Positions 53,000 through 62,729 of a stretch of DNA of 64,000 bases are shown here, piece after piece. Positions within the stretch are counted from its first letter, which is position 1, and each line of letters opens with the position of its first letter. The DNA is from CAYYMH01 sp964472785. Its GTDB lineage: Bacteria; Zhuqueibacterota; Zhuqueibacteria; Thermofontimicrobiales; Thermofontimicrobiaceae. The notes under the pieces were generated by a model, which did no database searches, was not told the origin of the DNA, and saw nothing but the letters and a program-made list of their open reading frames with translations. The stretch spans positions 1-64,000 of the forward strand of contig CAYYMH010000015.1 of NCBI GenBank assembly GCA_964472785.1, given 5' to 3'. The position numbers were made by a program, and so were the translations under genes.

Positions 53000-53995
53000 A
53001 TGAACGAGACATTTTCTGCCGACATTTTGAAAATAGACTGTGAAAAAGAATTGAAGCGAATTATCACAACCCTGCGCAATACGGTCCTGAAGCAATTTAA
53101 AAAACGGGGATTAATTATTGCACTTTCGGGCGGGATTGACAGCAGTGTCGTCGGGGCAATCTGCGTTCAAGCAGCAGGTAAAGACAAAGTATTAGGCTTG
53201 TTGATGCCGGAAAAAGACTCTTCTCCGGATTCTACCAGACTTGGCAAGCACATGGCAGACTCTTTGGGCATCAAAACGATAACTGAAGACATTACACGTA
53301 TTCTTGAAGCTGTGGGATGCTACCAGCGCCGGGATAATGCAATCAAAAAACTCATTCCTGAATACGATGCCAGTTACAAATGCAAAATTGTGTTACCCAA
53401 TATTTTGGATGGTAAAAATTACCGGATTTTTTCAGTGGTGACTGAATCGCCGGATGGCACACAAAAAAAGGCGAGACTCGATCTTCCAACTTACTTACAA
53501 ATCGTCGCTGCCACAAATTTTAAGCAGCGCGTGAGAAAGATGATGGAATATTATCATGCTGACCGGTTAAACTATGCTGTCACAGGTACACCCAATCGTC
53601 AGGAATACGACCAGGGTTTTTTCGTGAAGCTGGGCGACGGCGCCGCCGATGTAAAACCGATTGCCCATCTTTACAAAACACAGGTTTATGAGTTGGCAAA
53701 ATATTTGGGAATACCTGATGAGATACAAAACAGTGTTCCAACCACCGATACCTATTCGATGGCTCAAACCCAGGAGGAGTTTTTCTTTTCAGTACCGTAC
53801 GACAAATTTGATCTTTGTTTATTCGGAAAAGACCATAATATTCCGGCTGCTGAAGTTGCACTTACTATTGGATTCACCGCGAAGCAGGTAGAACGGATTT
53901 ATCATGATATTGATCAGAAACGCAGCGCGACGTCTTATTTGCATGCAGTGCCGGTATTAATAGAAAATATTTTGGAAATCACAAAGGAATATTAA
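53000..53995 (+). CDS. NAD-synthase-like PP-loop amidotransferase
   Basis: A 331-residue protein of the NAD synthetase family: IALSGGIDSSVVGAI (about 41-55), AVTGTPNRQEYDQGFFVKLGDGAADVKPIAHLYKTQV split over about 192-228, and VPTTDTYS. It is about 55 residues longer than stand-alone NadE because of an insert near 110-165. That length, and its position among glycan genes, suggest it amidates or adenylates a locus-specific carboxylate and does not make NAD. A true NadE elsewhere in the genome would support this. Confidence 0.7.
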   Translation: MNETFSADILKIDCEKELKRIITTLRNTVLKQFKKRGLIIALSGGIDSSVVGAICVQAAGKDKVLGLLMPEKDSSPDSTRLGKHMADSLGIKTITEDITRILEAVGCYQRRDNAIKKLIPEYDASYKCKIVLPNILDGKNYRIFSVVTESPDGTQKKARLDLPTYLQIVAATNFKQRVRKMMEYYHADRLNYAVTGTPNRQEYDQGFFVKLGDGAADVKPIAHLYKTQVYELAKYLGIPDEIQNSVPTTDTYSMAQTQEEFFFSVPYDKFDLCLFGKDHNIPAAEVALTIGFTAKQVERIYHDIDQKRSATSYLHAVPVLIENILEITKEY

Positions 53996-54013
53996 AAAGT
54001 AGGGACATTTTTA

Positions 54014-55069
54014 TTGATAAAGCTGATTGATATTGATAAAGACAGACGATGGGACAGTTACGTAATGTCCCATCAACATAGTAACTTATATCATCATTCT
54101 TCATGGAAAAATCTGATAGAGAGAACCTATGGATATCAGCCCTACTATTTTGTTTATGAAGATGAAGTGAATGCGATAAAAGGACTATTTCCATTATTTT
54201 TAATAAAAACTAAAATAACCGGGAACAGATTTGTTTCTCTGCCATTATCAGATTACTCAGATATTTTATCGAACAATAAAAAAATAAATCAGGATTTGTT
54301 AACCACGGTTTTGGAAAAAATTCAAGAAAAAAACATGACTGATCTAATCATAAAGGCCAAAAAAGTAACCGATTGTTTTGACAGTAACCGCTTTGACGTT
54401 GACAATCAAAACAGAAATCATGTATTAGAATTGTCACAGCCGCCGGAAAAATTGTTTACAAAATTTCATAAAAATAATGTTCAAAGAAATATTAAAAAAG
54501 CCCAGCAAAGCGGTATGTTAATCCAGTCAGGTAATTCTGAAAGAGATATGAGAATTTTTTATGATTTATATGTCAGCACAAGAAAAAAGCACGGATTGCT
54601 TCCGCAGCCATTTAAATTTTTTAAAAATATTTGGGAGATATTTGAACCTAAAAATATGCTTGAGGTATTAATCGCCTTTGAAAACAACAGAGCGATCGCT
54701 GGAATTCTTAGTATCAGTTTTAAAGATACTAAATATTATCTTTATGGTGGTTCGAATTATAATTTTTTACAAAAAAAACCGAACCATTTACTGCTATGGA
54801 CAGCAATAAAAAATGCCTATTTACAAAATTTGAGATATTTTGATTTTGGCAGGACCTCCGTCACGAACACCGGGCTATTGGAATTTAAGCGAAGATGGGC
54901 GACGATCGAACAGGATACGCCTTATTTTTTTTTAAAAAATAATTCATTTACTCCGCGCATTGACAACAAGAAACTAATAAAATCAGAAATAATATCAAAC
55001 CTGATAAGCAAAATGCCAACATCTGTCCTTAAAATAATAGGGAGTATCGTTTACAAACATTTTGGATAG
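54014..55069 (+). CDS. FemAB-like acyltransferase (paralogue 2 of 3)
   Basis: A 351-residue FemAB-type protein with a TTG start, AGGGA nine bases upstream. It shares NLYHHSSWKNLIERTYGY, NNVQRNIKKAQQSG, TRKKHGLLPQPFKFFKN and YFDFGRTSVTNTGLLEFKRRW with paralogue 1, and the same C-terminal end (KIIGSIVYKHFG). It follows the NAD-synthase-like gene within 20 bases. The aminoacyl or acyl donor is unknown. Confidence 0.75.
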   Translation: MIKLIDIDKDRRWDSYVMSHQHSNLYHHSSWKNLIERTYGYQPYYFVYEDEVNAIKGLFPLFLIKTKITGNRFVSLPLSDYSDILSNNKKINQDLLTTVLEKIQEKNMTDLIIKAKKVTDCFDSNRFDVDNQNRNHVLELSQPPEKLFTKFHKNNVQRNIKKAQQSGMLIQSGNSERDMRIFYDLYVSTRKKHGLLPQPFKFFKNIWEIFEPKNMLEVLIAFENNRAIAGILSISFKDTKYYLYGGSNYNFLQKKPNHLLLWTAIKNAYLQNLRYFDFGRTSVTNTGLLEFKRRWATIEQDTPYFFLKNNSFTPRIDNKKLIKSEIISNLISKMPTSVLKIIGSIVYKHFG

Positions 55070-55130
55070 CACTTATTTTGTTCATTTTCAAAAATTCGAA
55101 ATGTGAAATATAACCATGGGGAGTAGCATT

Positions 55131-55895
55131 ATGACTTCTCAACCATTTAAGCTTGATAAAATCGTTGAGGAATATTACTCAAAACATCAGGTCATCAAAG
55201 GTTATTCAACAGTAAAGCTTTATCATGGTGAAGAAAGGCTGTTAAAGAAATACTTAAAGCCTGGGGATAAAATCTTGGATATTGGCTGTGGCGCTGGTCG
55301 GACTTCAATCCCATTATCTCAAAAAGGATTTGAAGTTACTGCTATTGACCTAAGTCCTAATATGATCGAAGCAGCAAAAAACCAGGCACGCACTCATAAT
55401 CAGAAAATTGATTTTCGTGTTATGGATGCAGTGCAATTGGATTTTAAAAAAGAATCATTTGACTTGGCATTGTTTTCCTTTAACGGATTCGAACAAATCC
55501 CGGGCAAAAAAAATCGTGAACAGGTAATTAAAAATGTTTATGACATTTTAAAACCAGGTGGAATTTATTTGTTCAGCATAAAATCAGGTTTGGCCTTTGG
55601 AAGCCGCAGACTTTTCGTGTGGGGATGGATACTTTGCTTATATTGTTTTGAGAAAATTATTAGAAGAAATAAAAGCTGGGAATTTGGAGACAAGATTGGA
55701 TTTGATAAAAATTATTTTCACTATTTAAATCCAATAAGACTAAAATCATTTTTAAAAAAATCTGGATTTAAAATTCTCTATTTTAATTCTGAAAATAATA
55801 TTATCAAAAATCGCCGCCCATCTTTTTTTACAAATTTTTCAAGTGATATCAGGTTATATTATGTTGTTGAAAAAATCAACCCTCAATTTAAATAA
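55131..55895 (+). CDS. class I SAM-dependent methyltransferase
   Basis: A 254-residue methyltransferase from the ATG at 55131, seven bases after GGGGAG (55118-55123); the ATG at 55116 lies within that site and is less likely. Motif I is ILDIGCGAGRTSIPLSQKG, the acidic residue is in AIDLSPNMIEAAK, and MDAVQLDFKKESFDLALFSF carries motifs II-III. It probably methylates a sugar hydroxyl or carboxyl in the glycan. Confidence 0.8.
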   Translation: MTSQPFKLDKIVEEYYSKHQVIKGYSTVKLYHGEERLLKKYLKPGDKILDIGCGAGRTSIPLSQKGFEVTAIDLSPNMIEAAKNQARTHNQKIDFRVMDAVQLDFKKESFDLALFSFNGFEQIPGKKNREQVIKNVYDILKPGGIYLFSIKSGLAFGSRRLFVWGWILCLYCFEKIIRRNKSWEFGDKIGFDKNYFHYLNPIRLKSFLKKSGFKILYFNSENNIIKNRRPSFFTNFSSDIRLYYVVEKINPQFK

Positions 55896-56097
55896 ATGCT
55901 ATCATATAATCAGGTAACAAAAATTGACTTATAATTCTTTATGAAAAGTAAAACAGAAAATCGAATTAAAAATTCGGATAATAAAATTTGTGTCAGTGTG
56001 GTTTATTAATTCCGCAAAAATGTGAAGAGACCCAGTTCTTTTGCTTTTCACTGGACGCATTCATTCTATCTTGTACTTACAAAAAAAAGCCATAAAA

Positions 56098-57165
56098 ATG
56101 AATTTAAAATTAGTAGAACCGTCAGATTATAAAAAATGGGACGTCTTTGTTATAAATCACCCCTATGGTTGGGTCACTCATTTGTCAAGCTGGAAAACAA
56201 TTCTTGAAAACAACTTCAAACATGTTCAGGGGTATTTATACGCACTGGTCGATCATCATAATGACATTCTCGCAGGACTGCCGATCTATCAGGTTGAAAG
56301 CTGGTTTATTGGTAAAAGGATGGTCAGTGTACCGTTCGCGACCATTTGTGACCCTTTGGTATCGGACAATCAACAAAGTAGTTTATTATTTGATCTGATA
56401 TTAAAAGCGGTTGGCGAATTAAAAATTAATACTATTGAGATGCGTGCCTTGAATTCTACATCATACCTCGATGAAGTAAGTTTAGATTTTGAAAAAATTA
56501 ATTCTTTTAAACAGCATTATTTAATACTTGATAAAAGTCTTGAAGAATTAAAACAATCCTTTAATAAAAGAAACGTCAGAAAGCGGATCAGACAATCTAT
56601 CAAAAAAGATCTGACCATCAGAGTTACAAAAAACAAAGCCGACTTTGATAAATTTTATCATCTTTATTTATTAACAAAAAAAAGACTGGGATTGCCTGCT
56701 TTTCCTTATCGTTTTATTCTCCAATTATGGAAACTTTATTCACCATTAGATCAGCTCGACTTAATTTTGGCTGAACAGAATAAAAAAATTGTTGGCGGTT
56801 TAATTTACTTTAAATTTAGAAACAGGGTTTCTACAGAAATCATTGCTTATAACGAAACATATCGAAATCTTTATTTGAGCCATTTTTTGTACTGGCACGC
56901 CATTGAAATAGCTAAAAGCGAAGGTTATGAAATTTTTGATTTTGGAAAAACTTCAATTTTCAACGAAGGTTTGATGAATTACAAATCACACTGGGGAACC
57001 AAACTAAAGGATATGCCTGTTTATGTGTATCCGAAATCAGTCAAATTTGACAACGAACCACGAGAGAATTTAGTGACTTACAAAATAATAAAATCTATTA
57101 GCAAAAAATTACCGACTTCTATTTTTAAAATTTATAGCAATTTATTTTATCACCATTTCGCGTAA
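56098..57165 (+). CDS. FemAB-like acyltransferase (paralogue 3 of 3)
   Basis: A 355-residue FemAB-type protein. I chose the ATG at 56098 because its sequence begins like the other two paralogues (MNLKLVEPSDYKKWDVF); a TTG further upstream adds 19 unlike residues. It has WVTHLSSWKTILENNF, KRNVRKRIRQSIKKDL, LTKKRLGLPAFPYRF and IFDFGKTSIFNEGLMNYKSHWG. The C-terminal end (LPTSIFKIYSNLFYHHF) again matches the group. It is separated from the methyltransferase by a 202-base spacer with a small hairpin (55962-55976). Confidence 0.75.
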   Translation: MNLKLVEPSDYKKWDVFVINHPYGWVTHLSSWKTILENNFKHVQGYLYALVDHHNDILAGLPIYQVESWFIGKRMVSVPFATICDPLVSDNQQSSLLFDLILKAVGELKINTIEMRALNSTSYLDEVSLDFEKINSFKQHYLILDKSLEELKQSFNKRNVRKRIRQSIKKDLTIRVTKNKADFDKFYHLYLLTKKRLGLPAFPYRFILQLWKLYSPLDQLDLILAEQNKKIVGGLIYFKFRNRVSTEIIAYNETYRNLYLSHFLYWHAIEIAKSEGYEIFDFGKTSIFNEGLMNYKSHWGTKLKDMPVYVYPKSVKFDNEPRENLVTYKIIKSISKKLPTSIFKIYSNLFYHHFA

Positions 57166-57274
57166 CAGATTAGCGAATATTATGAAAATATTTTCTAATA
57201 TCAACGTTGATTAAAAATATTTTAATAATTGATAATAAATACCTAAACCAAAATTATGAGAAAGGACACCTTTT

Positions 57275-58450
57275 ATGCGAATTGGAATGATCGTCTATGC
57301 CTCTTATCCTGAGGATCCACGCGTTCGCAGAGAAGCTGAAGCACTAATAGAAAACGGATATTCGGTTGATATCCTTTGTCTTTCAAATGATGGTGAAACG
57401 AAAACTACAAAGATAAACCAAGTCAATGTTTACCGAATCCTGCAAAATTTAAAAGGCAAGGGAAAAATATTTTCCATTTCTACACTTGTTCTGTTTATTG
57501 TATTTTCATTTGTCAAAATTTCTATTCTCAACTTCAAAAACAGATATGATATTTTGCATATTCACAATATCCCAAATATTCTCATTTTTACAGGTATTAT
57601 TCCCAAAATATTTGGTACTAAAATTATTTTGGATATGCATGAAATTATGCCTGAATTGTTTGTTCGAAAATTAGGATTTAATAAAGATCATTTTTTTACG
57701 CGTGTTGTGAAATTATTTGAGAAACTATCTGTCATATTTTCCGATTTTGTGATCACAGCGTCACCATTTTTTACTAAAAAGGTCGCTCAACGAAACGGTA
57801 AAAATAGAAAATACGCTACGATTTTAAATCTGCCCGATCCAAAATATTTTATCGACTGTCGTGATAAAGTCATTAGACAGGATAACATTTTTAAACTCGT
57901 TTATCCTGGCACACTGAGTGAAATTCATGGTATTGACATCGCGATAAATGCTATAAAGTTAATCGTAAATGAGACTGATATTCCGATCCAATTTCATATT
58001 TTTGGAAACGGTGGTAAAATTTACTGCGATTCGATTATTGAACAAACAAATTCGAATTCATTGAACGACTTTATTTTTTTTCACAAAGAAGTATTACCTG
58101 AACAGTTGATCGGAATTTTCAAAACGATGGACGCCGGTATTGTTCCAAAAAGAAACGGGATATTTGCTGATGATGCGATGAGTACAAAACTGTTTGAATT
58201 CGCGGCTGTAGGGCTGCCCACAATTGTTTCCAGAACAAAATCTGACGCCTACTATTTTGATGACTCAATGGTATTGTTTTTTGAGCCGGAAAATGAGCGC
58301 GACCTAGCCAATTGTATTATAAAGATATATCATGACGATCTGCTCAAAAAAAAGCTGAGCAAAAATTCATTGAAACTATTCAAAAAGGTAAACTGGACGA
58401 CCGAGAAGAAAAAATTATGGTCGATCTATGACAAGATATGGAAACCGTAA
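57275..58450 (+). CDS. GT4-family glycosyltransferase (first of three)
   Basis: A 391-residue GT-B enzyme. The N-terminal Rossmann half has YPEDPRVRREAEALIENGY (about 11-29) and ILHIHNIPN, and the C-terminal half has LVYPGTLSEIHGIDIAI (about 208-224) and MSTKLFEFAAVGLPTIVS, the EX7E-type region (here F-E-F-A). It would add one sugar to the undecaprenyl-linked repeat unit using a nucleotide sugar. AGAAAGGA precedes the ATG. Codon use is strongly AT-rich. Confidence 0.85.
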   Translation: MRIGMIVYASYPEDPRVRREAEALIENGYSVDILCLSNDGETKTTKINQVNVYRILQNLKGKGKIFSISTLVLFIVFSFVKISILNFKNRYDILHIHNIPNILIFTGIIPKIFGTKIILDMHEIMPELFVRKLGFNKDHFFTRVVKLFEKLSVIFSDFVITASPFFTKKVAQRNGKNRKYATILNLPDPKYFIDCRDKVIRQDNIFKLVYPGTLSEIHGIDIAINAIKLIVNETDIPIQFHIFGNGGKIYCDSIIEQTNSNSLNDFIFFHKEVLPEQLIGIFKTMDAGIVPKRNGIFADDAMSTKLFEFAAVGLPTIVSRTKSDAYYFDDSMVLFFEPENERDLANCIIKIYHDDLLKKKLSKNSLKLFKKVNWTTEKKKLWSIYDKIWKP

Positions 58451-58670
58451 CATCAAATTAATTTTTTCATTATCTATAAATTGAACATAAGCTTCTAAAA
58501 TAAATAATAAATAACATTAAAACGGATTTATTCTATTGTTATTTAGAGGGAGAACCCGATTAAAAACAATCAATAATAAAATCTATTTGCAAATTTTTTA
58601 TAAATGTTAAAACATAACTTTTTTTAACTTCAGTCATAAAAAAATAATATCTGGATGGAATAATTGCGGC

Positions 58671-60146
58671 ATGGAAAATCGTTTAAGACTTGATATTTTT
58701 AAAGGATCAGCAGCAGCCTCAATCGGAACATTTTCTCAACTGATTTTATATTTTATTACAATTATAATATTGACGCGTTCTTTGCCCAAATCGGATTTTG
58801 GAATTTATATATTAGTAATTTCCATAGCTGATATTACGAATATATTAACTAGTCTCGGACTTAATTTGACTTTAGTAAAATACATCGCCAGCGAACGTAA
58901 ATCTGACTCCGATTTTATTTTGCTACCGGTGCTTATAACCCGAATTATTGTTTTATTTATTGCTGTAGTTTTATTATTCTTTTTTAGAAATCAAATTTCA
59001 GTACTTTTTAAAATAAATTTAAGTGATTTCATTTTCTATATTCCAATTATTTTTGTTCTGGGAAGTTTCCGCGATCTTTTTTTTAATTTGCTGCAGGGGC
59101 TCAATTTGTTCCGGAAATTTGCTTTCGTTCAAATTTTATCATCCAGTTTTAGAGTTACGTGCATCGTCACCATTTGTTTATTACACAAACTTAATCTCTC
59201 TATTCTGTTTAATTTAGAGATTATAATAATTACTTCAACAATATTCTTTCAACTATTGTCAATTCCTTATAAAATGGTTACATTACGCTTTCCAAATTGG
59301 CATGGTTATTTTCAGATAATTAAATTCAGTTTTCCTTTGTATTTGAATAACATTTGTAACTATGTAATTGAACGTGCCAATGTTATGATAATTGGTGCTT
59401 TTCTTGCGCCAGTAAGTATTGCTTATTACGATGTCGCTGATAAATTACCTCAAGCTATTAAAAGGGTATTTAATTCATTTATCATCGTTTTTTTTCCGAA
59501 CATATCAAATCTTTTTTCTCGTAAAGAAGACACAGAAGCTAAAAAACTAATGAACCAATACATCGTTTTATTTTCTAATGCGTTAAGCGCGTTGATCCTT
59601 TTAGGCTTTTTGTTTAATAATGAAATCATTACACTACTTTTCTCATCGAAATACGAAAAATCAGCCCTTGCTTTCGGGTTAATGTTAATTCCGGTTAACA
59701 TTCGTGCTATTACGAGTATTATTGGACATACTCTGGTCGCAGCCGGCTATCCTTCTGTGCCTGTAAAAGCGAATGCGATATCCGGTATAGTTGGAATGGC
59801 TTTCAGTTTTTACGCAATACCGCGGTTTGATTTCCTCGGTGCTGTGTATTCAGTTATATTAATGAGCCTGATTTCATTTACTGTACATTACTTCTATGCG
59901 TCTCGCATTAAAGTAAAACCATATTTATTAAAATTTGTCGGTCCATTCATCGTCGCATTATTATTAAGTAGTATTTTTGTAATTTTTGAAAACATTTCAA
60001 TAATTATAAAAATATTTGCTGCTGTCATCTATGTTATTGGCTGTTACGTCTTAATACATGAATTTAAAAGCTTTTTCTCTTTATTTGTTCAGTTTAGTTC
60101 GACTCTTTTTCATAAAAACAATAAAAATTGTCGATCACTAAGATAA
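58671..60146 (+). CDS. Wzx-type oligosaccharide flippase
   Basis: A 491-residue MOP-superfamily membrane protein with about 12-14 membrane segments. It opens with SAAASIGTFSQLILYFITII and has KSDFGIYILVISIADI near residue 40 and YYDVADKLPQAIKRVF near 250, a typical Wzx cytoplasmic motif. It flips the lipid-linked repeat unit to the periplasm. A 220-base AT-rich spacer precedes it, in which I see no clear signal. Confidence 0.85.
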   Translation: MENRLRLDIFKGSAAASIGTFSQLILYFITIIILTRSLPKSDFGIYILVISIADITNILTSLGLNLTLVKYIASERKSDSDFILLPVLITRIIVLFIAVVLLFFFRNQISVLFKINLSDFIFYIPIIFVLGSFRDLFFNLLQGLNLFRKFAFVQILSSSFRVTCIVTICLLHKLNLSILFNLEIIIITSTIFFQLLSIPYKMVTLRFPNWHGYFQIIKFSFPLYLNNICNYVIERANVMIIGAFLAPVSIAYYDVADKLPQAIKRVFNSFIIVFFPNISNLFSRKEDTEAKKLMNQYIVLFSNALSALILLGFLFNNEIITLLFSSKYEKSALAFGLMLIPVNIRAITSIIGHTLVAAGYPSVPVKANAISGIVGMAFSFYAIPRFDFLGAVYSVILMSLISFTVHYFYASRIKVKPYLLKFVGPFIVALLLSSIFVIFENISIIIKIFAAVIYVIGCYVLIHEFKSFFSLFVQFSSTLFHKNNKNCRSLR

Positions 60147-60247
60147 TAATAGTTAATATCAATATATTTTACATCAAATTTATTAGGTGAGATTAAAAAA
60201 TAAGTTGAAGCAAATATAGACTTCCTCGTTTAATGGAGAAATAACAT

Positions 60248-61399
60248 TTGAAAGTATTAATAATCGACGGACTCGTTGGCAATGAATATACTGAATTATT
60301 GTGTGATGGTTTGTATAAATCACAAGTTGATGTCAGATTAATCATTCCAAAAAATCGTCCAGTTCAGGTGCACCATGACTTTAAAATATTAAAATGGTCT
60401 CCCTCAAAAGATGCGAAAGTTAACAAATCTCAAAAAATAAAAGATTATTTCGTTTACATTTGGAAATTATTTAATTATATATATACTGAACAGATTGACC
60501 TTGTTCACTACCAATTTTTTCGAAATAAGAGCGAATTATTGATATTTTTATTACTTCGTCTCCTTGGTAAAAATATTTTGATTACGGCGCACAATGTTTT
60601 ACCTCATCAATATCATTGGAGTAACTTTTATTATCAAAGGATTCTTTTTTTATCAGCTTCTGCGGTTATCGCTCACAGCATGTATATTAAAAGACGAATT
60701 ATTAAGCGATTTAACATTCCAGACAAACGGATTTATGTCATTCCTCACGGAAGTTTTAATCAATTTTTGGACTATAATAATATCAACAATCAACAGGCGA
60801 GAAAAAAACTTGGTATCAAATACGAAAATAACGTGATTTTATTTTTCGGATATATTAAACCATACAAGGGACTTGATTTGCTTTTAGATGCATTTGAAAT
60901 TATTGCAAAGAAATCAAAAAGATTTTATTTAATTATCGCTGGTAATGCAGAATCAAAAAAATTAAAAGAATTTTATTTAAGAAAAATTTCCGCTATGAGT
61001 TCCAATAAACAAATCATTCCTGTTCTTGAATATATTCCAGCTCATGATGTCGCAATATATTTTATGGCGGCTGATATCGTGGCTCTTCCGTATCAACATA
61101 TTTATCACAGTGGTGTAATTCATACTGCCTATTCATTTTCGAAACCAGTTATCGCTACCGATGTAGGAGATTTCCGTGAAGTTACTGAAAATGGTGCATG
61201 TGGTTTTATTTCAAAAGAAATAAACGCAGGAAGTTATGCCGAATGCATGGTGAAAAGCTTTAATGACAAAAACAAACTAATTGCAATGGGTAAATTTTGT
61301 CATCAATTGAGCCAAACCAAATATAACTGGAATTCAATTGCACTAAAAACCAAGAATCTATATTTTAATATAATTTACAACCATGAAATTAGAAAATAA
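60248..61399 (+). CDS. GT4-family glycosyltransferase (second)
   Basis: A 383-residue GT-B enzyme with a TTG start and GGAG about ten bases upstream. LVHYQFFRNKSELLIF, ITAHNVLPHQYHW and VIAHSMYIKRR make up the N-terminal half; ILFFGYIKPYKGLDLLL and VALPYQHIYHSGVIHTAYSF make up the C-terminal half. The gene overlaps the polymerase gene by 17 bases. It is probably a repeat-unit transferase. Confidence 0.85.
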   Translation: MKVLIIDGLVGNEYTELLCDGLYKSQVDVRLIIPKNRPVQVHHDFKILKWSPSKDAKVNKSQKIKDYFVYIWKLFNYIYTEQIDLVHYQFFRNKSELLIFLLLRLLGKNILITAHNVLPHQYHWSNFYYQRILFLSASAVIAHSMYIKRRIIKRFNIPDKRIYVIPHGSFNQFLDYNNINNQQARKKLGIKYENNVILFFGYIKPYKGLDLLLDAFEIIAKKSKRFYLIIAGNAESKKLKEFYLRKISAMSSNKQIIPVLEYIPAHDVAIYFMAADIVALPYQHIYHSGVIHTAYSFSKPVIATDVGDFREVTENGACGFISKEINAGSYAECMVKSFNDKNKLIAMGKFCHQLSQTKYNWNSIALKTKNLYFNIIYNHEIRK

Positions 61400-62729
61400 T
61401 AAAAATCAAATCACAACAAATATATCAAAGTCAGAAACCCCAGAATTCTTTCGCTTTTTAGCAAATTCATCATTCACAGTATTTCTGTTTTTTTCTTTCT
61501 TCAATACACAAATGCCTTTTCAGCCACGTGACTACGACTTATCGAACGTAGGAGATACAAACGTATGGAATCAGATTATTTATACTGTGTTATTTTTTAT
61601 TTCAGCAATTTCTTTGATTCCCCAAAAGAAGAATATTGTCCGATTCGCCCGGTGTGAGCTTTTTCTGACATTATTTTTGCTTTGGTGTACATTGAGTATT
61701 TTCTGGTCAGACTACAGTTTCATAGCTTTTAAACGTCTATTCCAATTCTACACCATGATTCTGGTTTTTCTTGCTGTTTTTTTGTACAATGACTCTCCTG
61801 ATAAGCTAATAATTTATTTTAAGATAATCTTATCATCATTTTTATTACTTTCACTTATTTCAGTTTTCACAATCTCTGGCGCTATTGACCCTTCAGCAGG
61901 AACATGGCGTGGCGTTGCACTTTCTAAAAATCTTCTTGGTCAAGTTGCAACGATCGGAATCATTTTTTGGTTTAATATGTTGAATAGAGGAACTATTTTC
62001 TCAAAAATCTATTCAGGATTTCTATTGATTATCAGCGTAATTTTGCTCATTGGCTCATTCAGTATGACCTCAATCGTGGTTTTGGTTTTGATATGTATAT
62101 TAGCTATCCTCTTTAGTTTTGAAAGAGCTTTTTTCTATCATCTAGGAATTCGAAATACATATTCTGTAATGTTAATCAACTCAATCCTCATTGTTTTAAT
62201 AGTAACCTATGTAATTGCCCCCGATGCAATCACAGCGCTTCCGAATGCGGTTGGTAAAGATATCTCATTCACAGGACGAACTGAATTATGGAAAGACATA
62301 TTCCGCGAAGCTAAGTCATATTTATTGTTCGGATGTGGGTTTAAAAGTTTTTGGAGCATCGACAATCCAAACATTCTCTATATTTATGAAAAATATGTCT
62401 GGCTTCCTAATCAAGCACATAACGGTTATTTAGATCTGCTAAATGAATTAGGTATTATAGGTCTAATCCTGTTTTTATTAGCTAATATATTTTATTTTAA
62501 AAACTTAAACGCCCTTAACCAAAGCCACTTCTGGCGTTGGTTTTTTATTGCAGGACTGATAATCAATTTACAGGAAACAACTCTTTTTAGCGTAAAACAT
62601 CCATCCGGTGTTTTATTATTATTTGCATATTTTGCTCTTTATGCTAAATTGATCAGTCAGAAAGAATTAATCTCTCAAGAAAAGATATCAGGAGCAAATA
62701 CGGAATCGAATGCTATCATACAAAGATAA
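61383..62729 (+). CDS. Wzy-type O-antigen polymerase/ligase
   Basis: A 448-residue membrane protein with about 11 segments and the PF04932 (Wzy_C) region: LSKNLLGQVATIGIIFW (about 180-196), SFTGRTELWKDIFREAKSYL split near 295-315, FGCGFKSFW, and the large-loop motif LPNQAHNGYLDLLNELGIIG (about 340-359). These features mark polymerases that join repeat units in the periplasm. Given the Wzx upstream, polymerase is more likely than WaaL ligase. Confidence 0.8.
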   Translation: MKLENNKNQITTNISKSETPEFFRFLANSSFTVFLFFSFFNTQMPFQPRDYDLSNVGDTNVWNQIIYTVLFFISAISLIPQKKNIVRFARCELFLTLFLLWCTLSIFWSDYSFIAFKRLFQFYTMILVFLAVFLYNDSPDKLIIYFKIILSSFLLLSLISVFTISGAIDPSAGTWRGVALSKNLLGQVATIGIIFWFNMLNRGTIFSKIYSGFLLIISVILLIGSFSMTSIVVLVLICILAILFSFERAFFYHLGIRNTYSVMLINSILIVLIVTYVIAPDAITALPNAVGKDISFTGRTELWKDIFREAKSYLLFGCGFKSFWSIDNPNILYIYEKYVWLPNQAHNGYLDLLNELGIIGLILFLLANIFYFKNLNALNQSHFWRWFFIAGLIINLQETTLFSVKHPSGVLLLFAYFALYAKLISQKELISQEKISGANTESNAIIQR

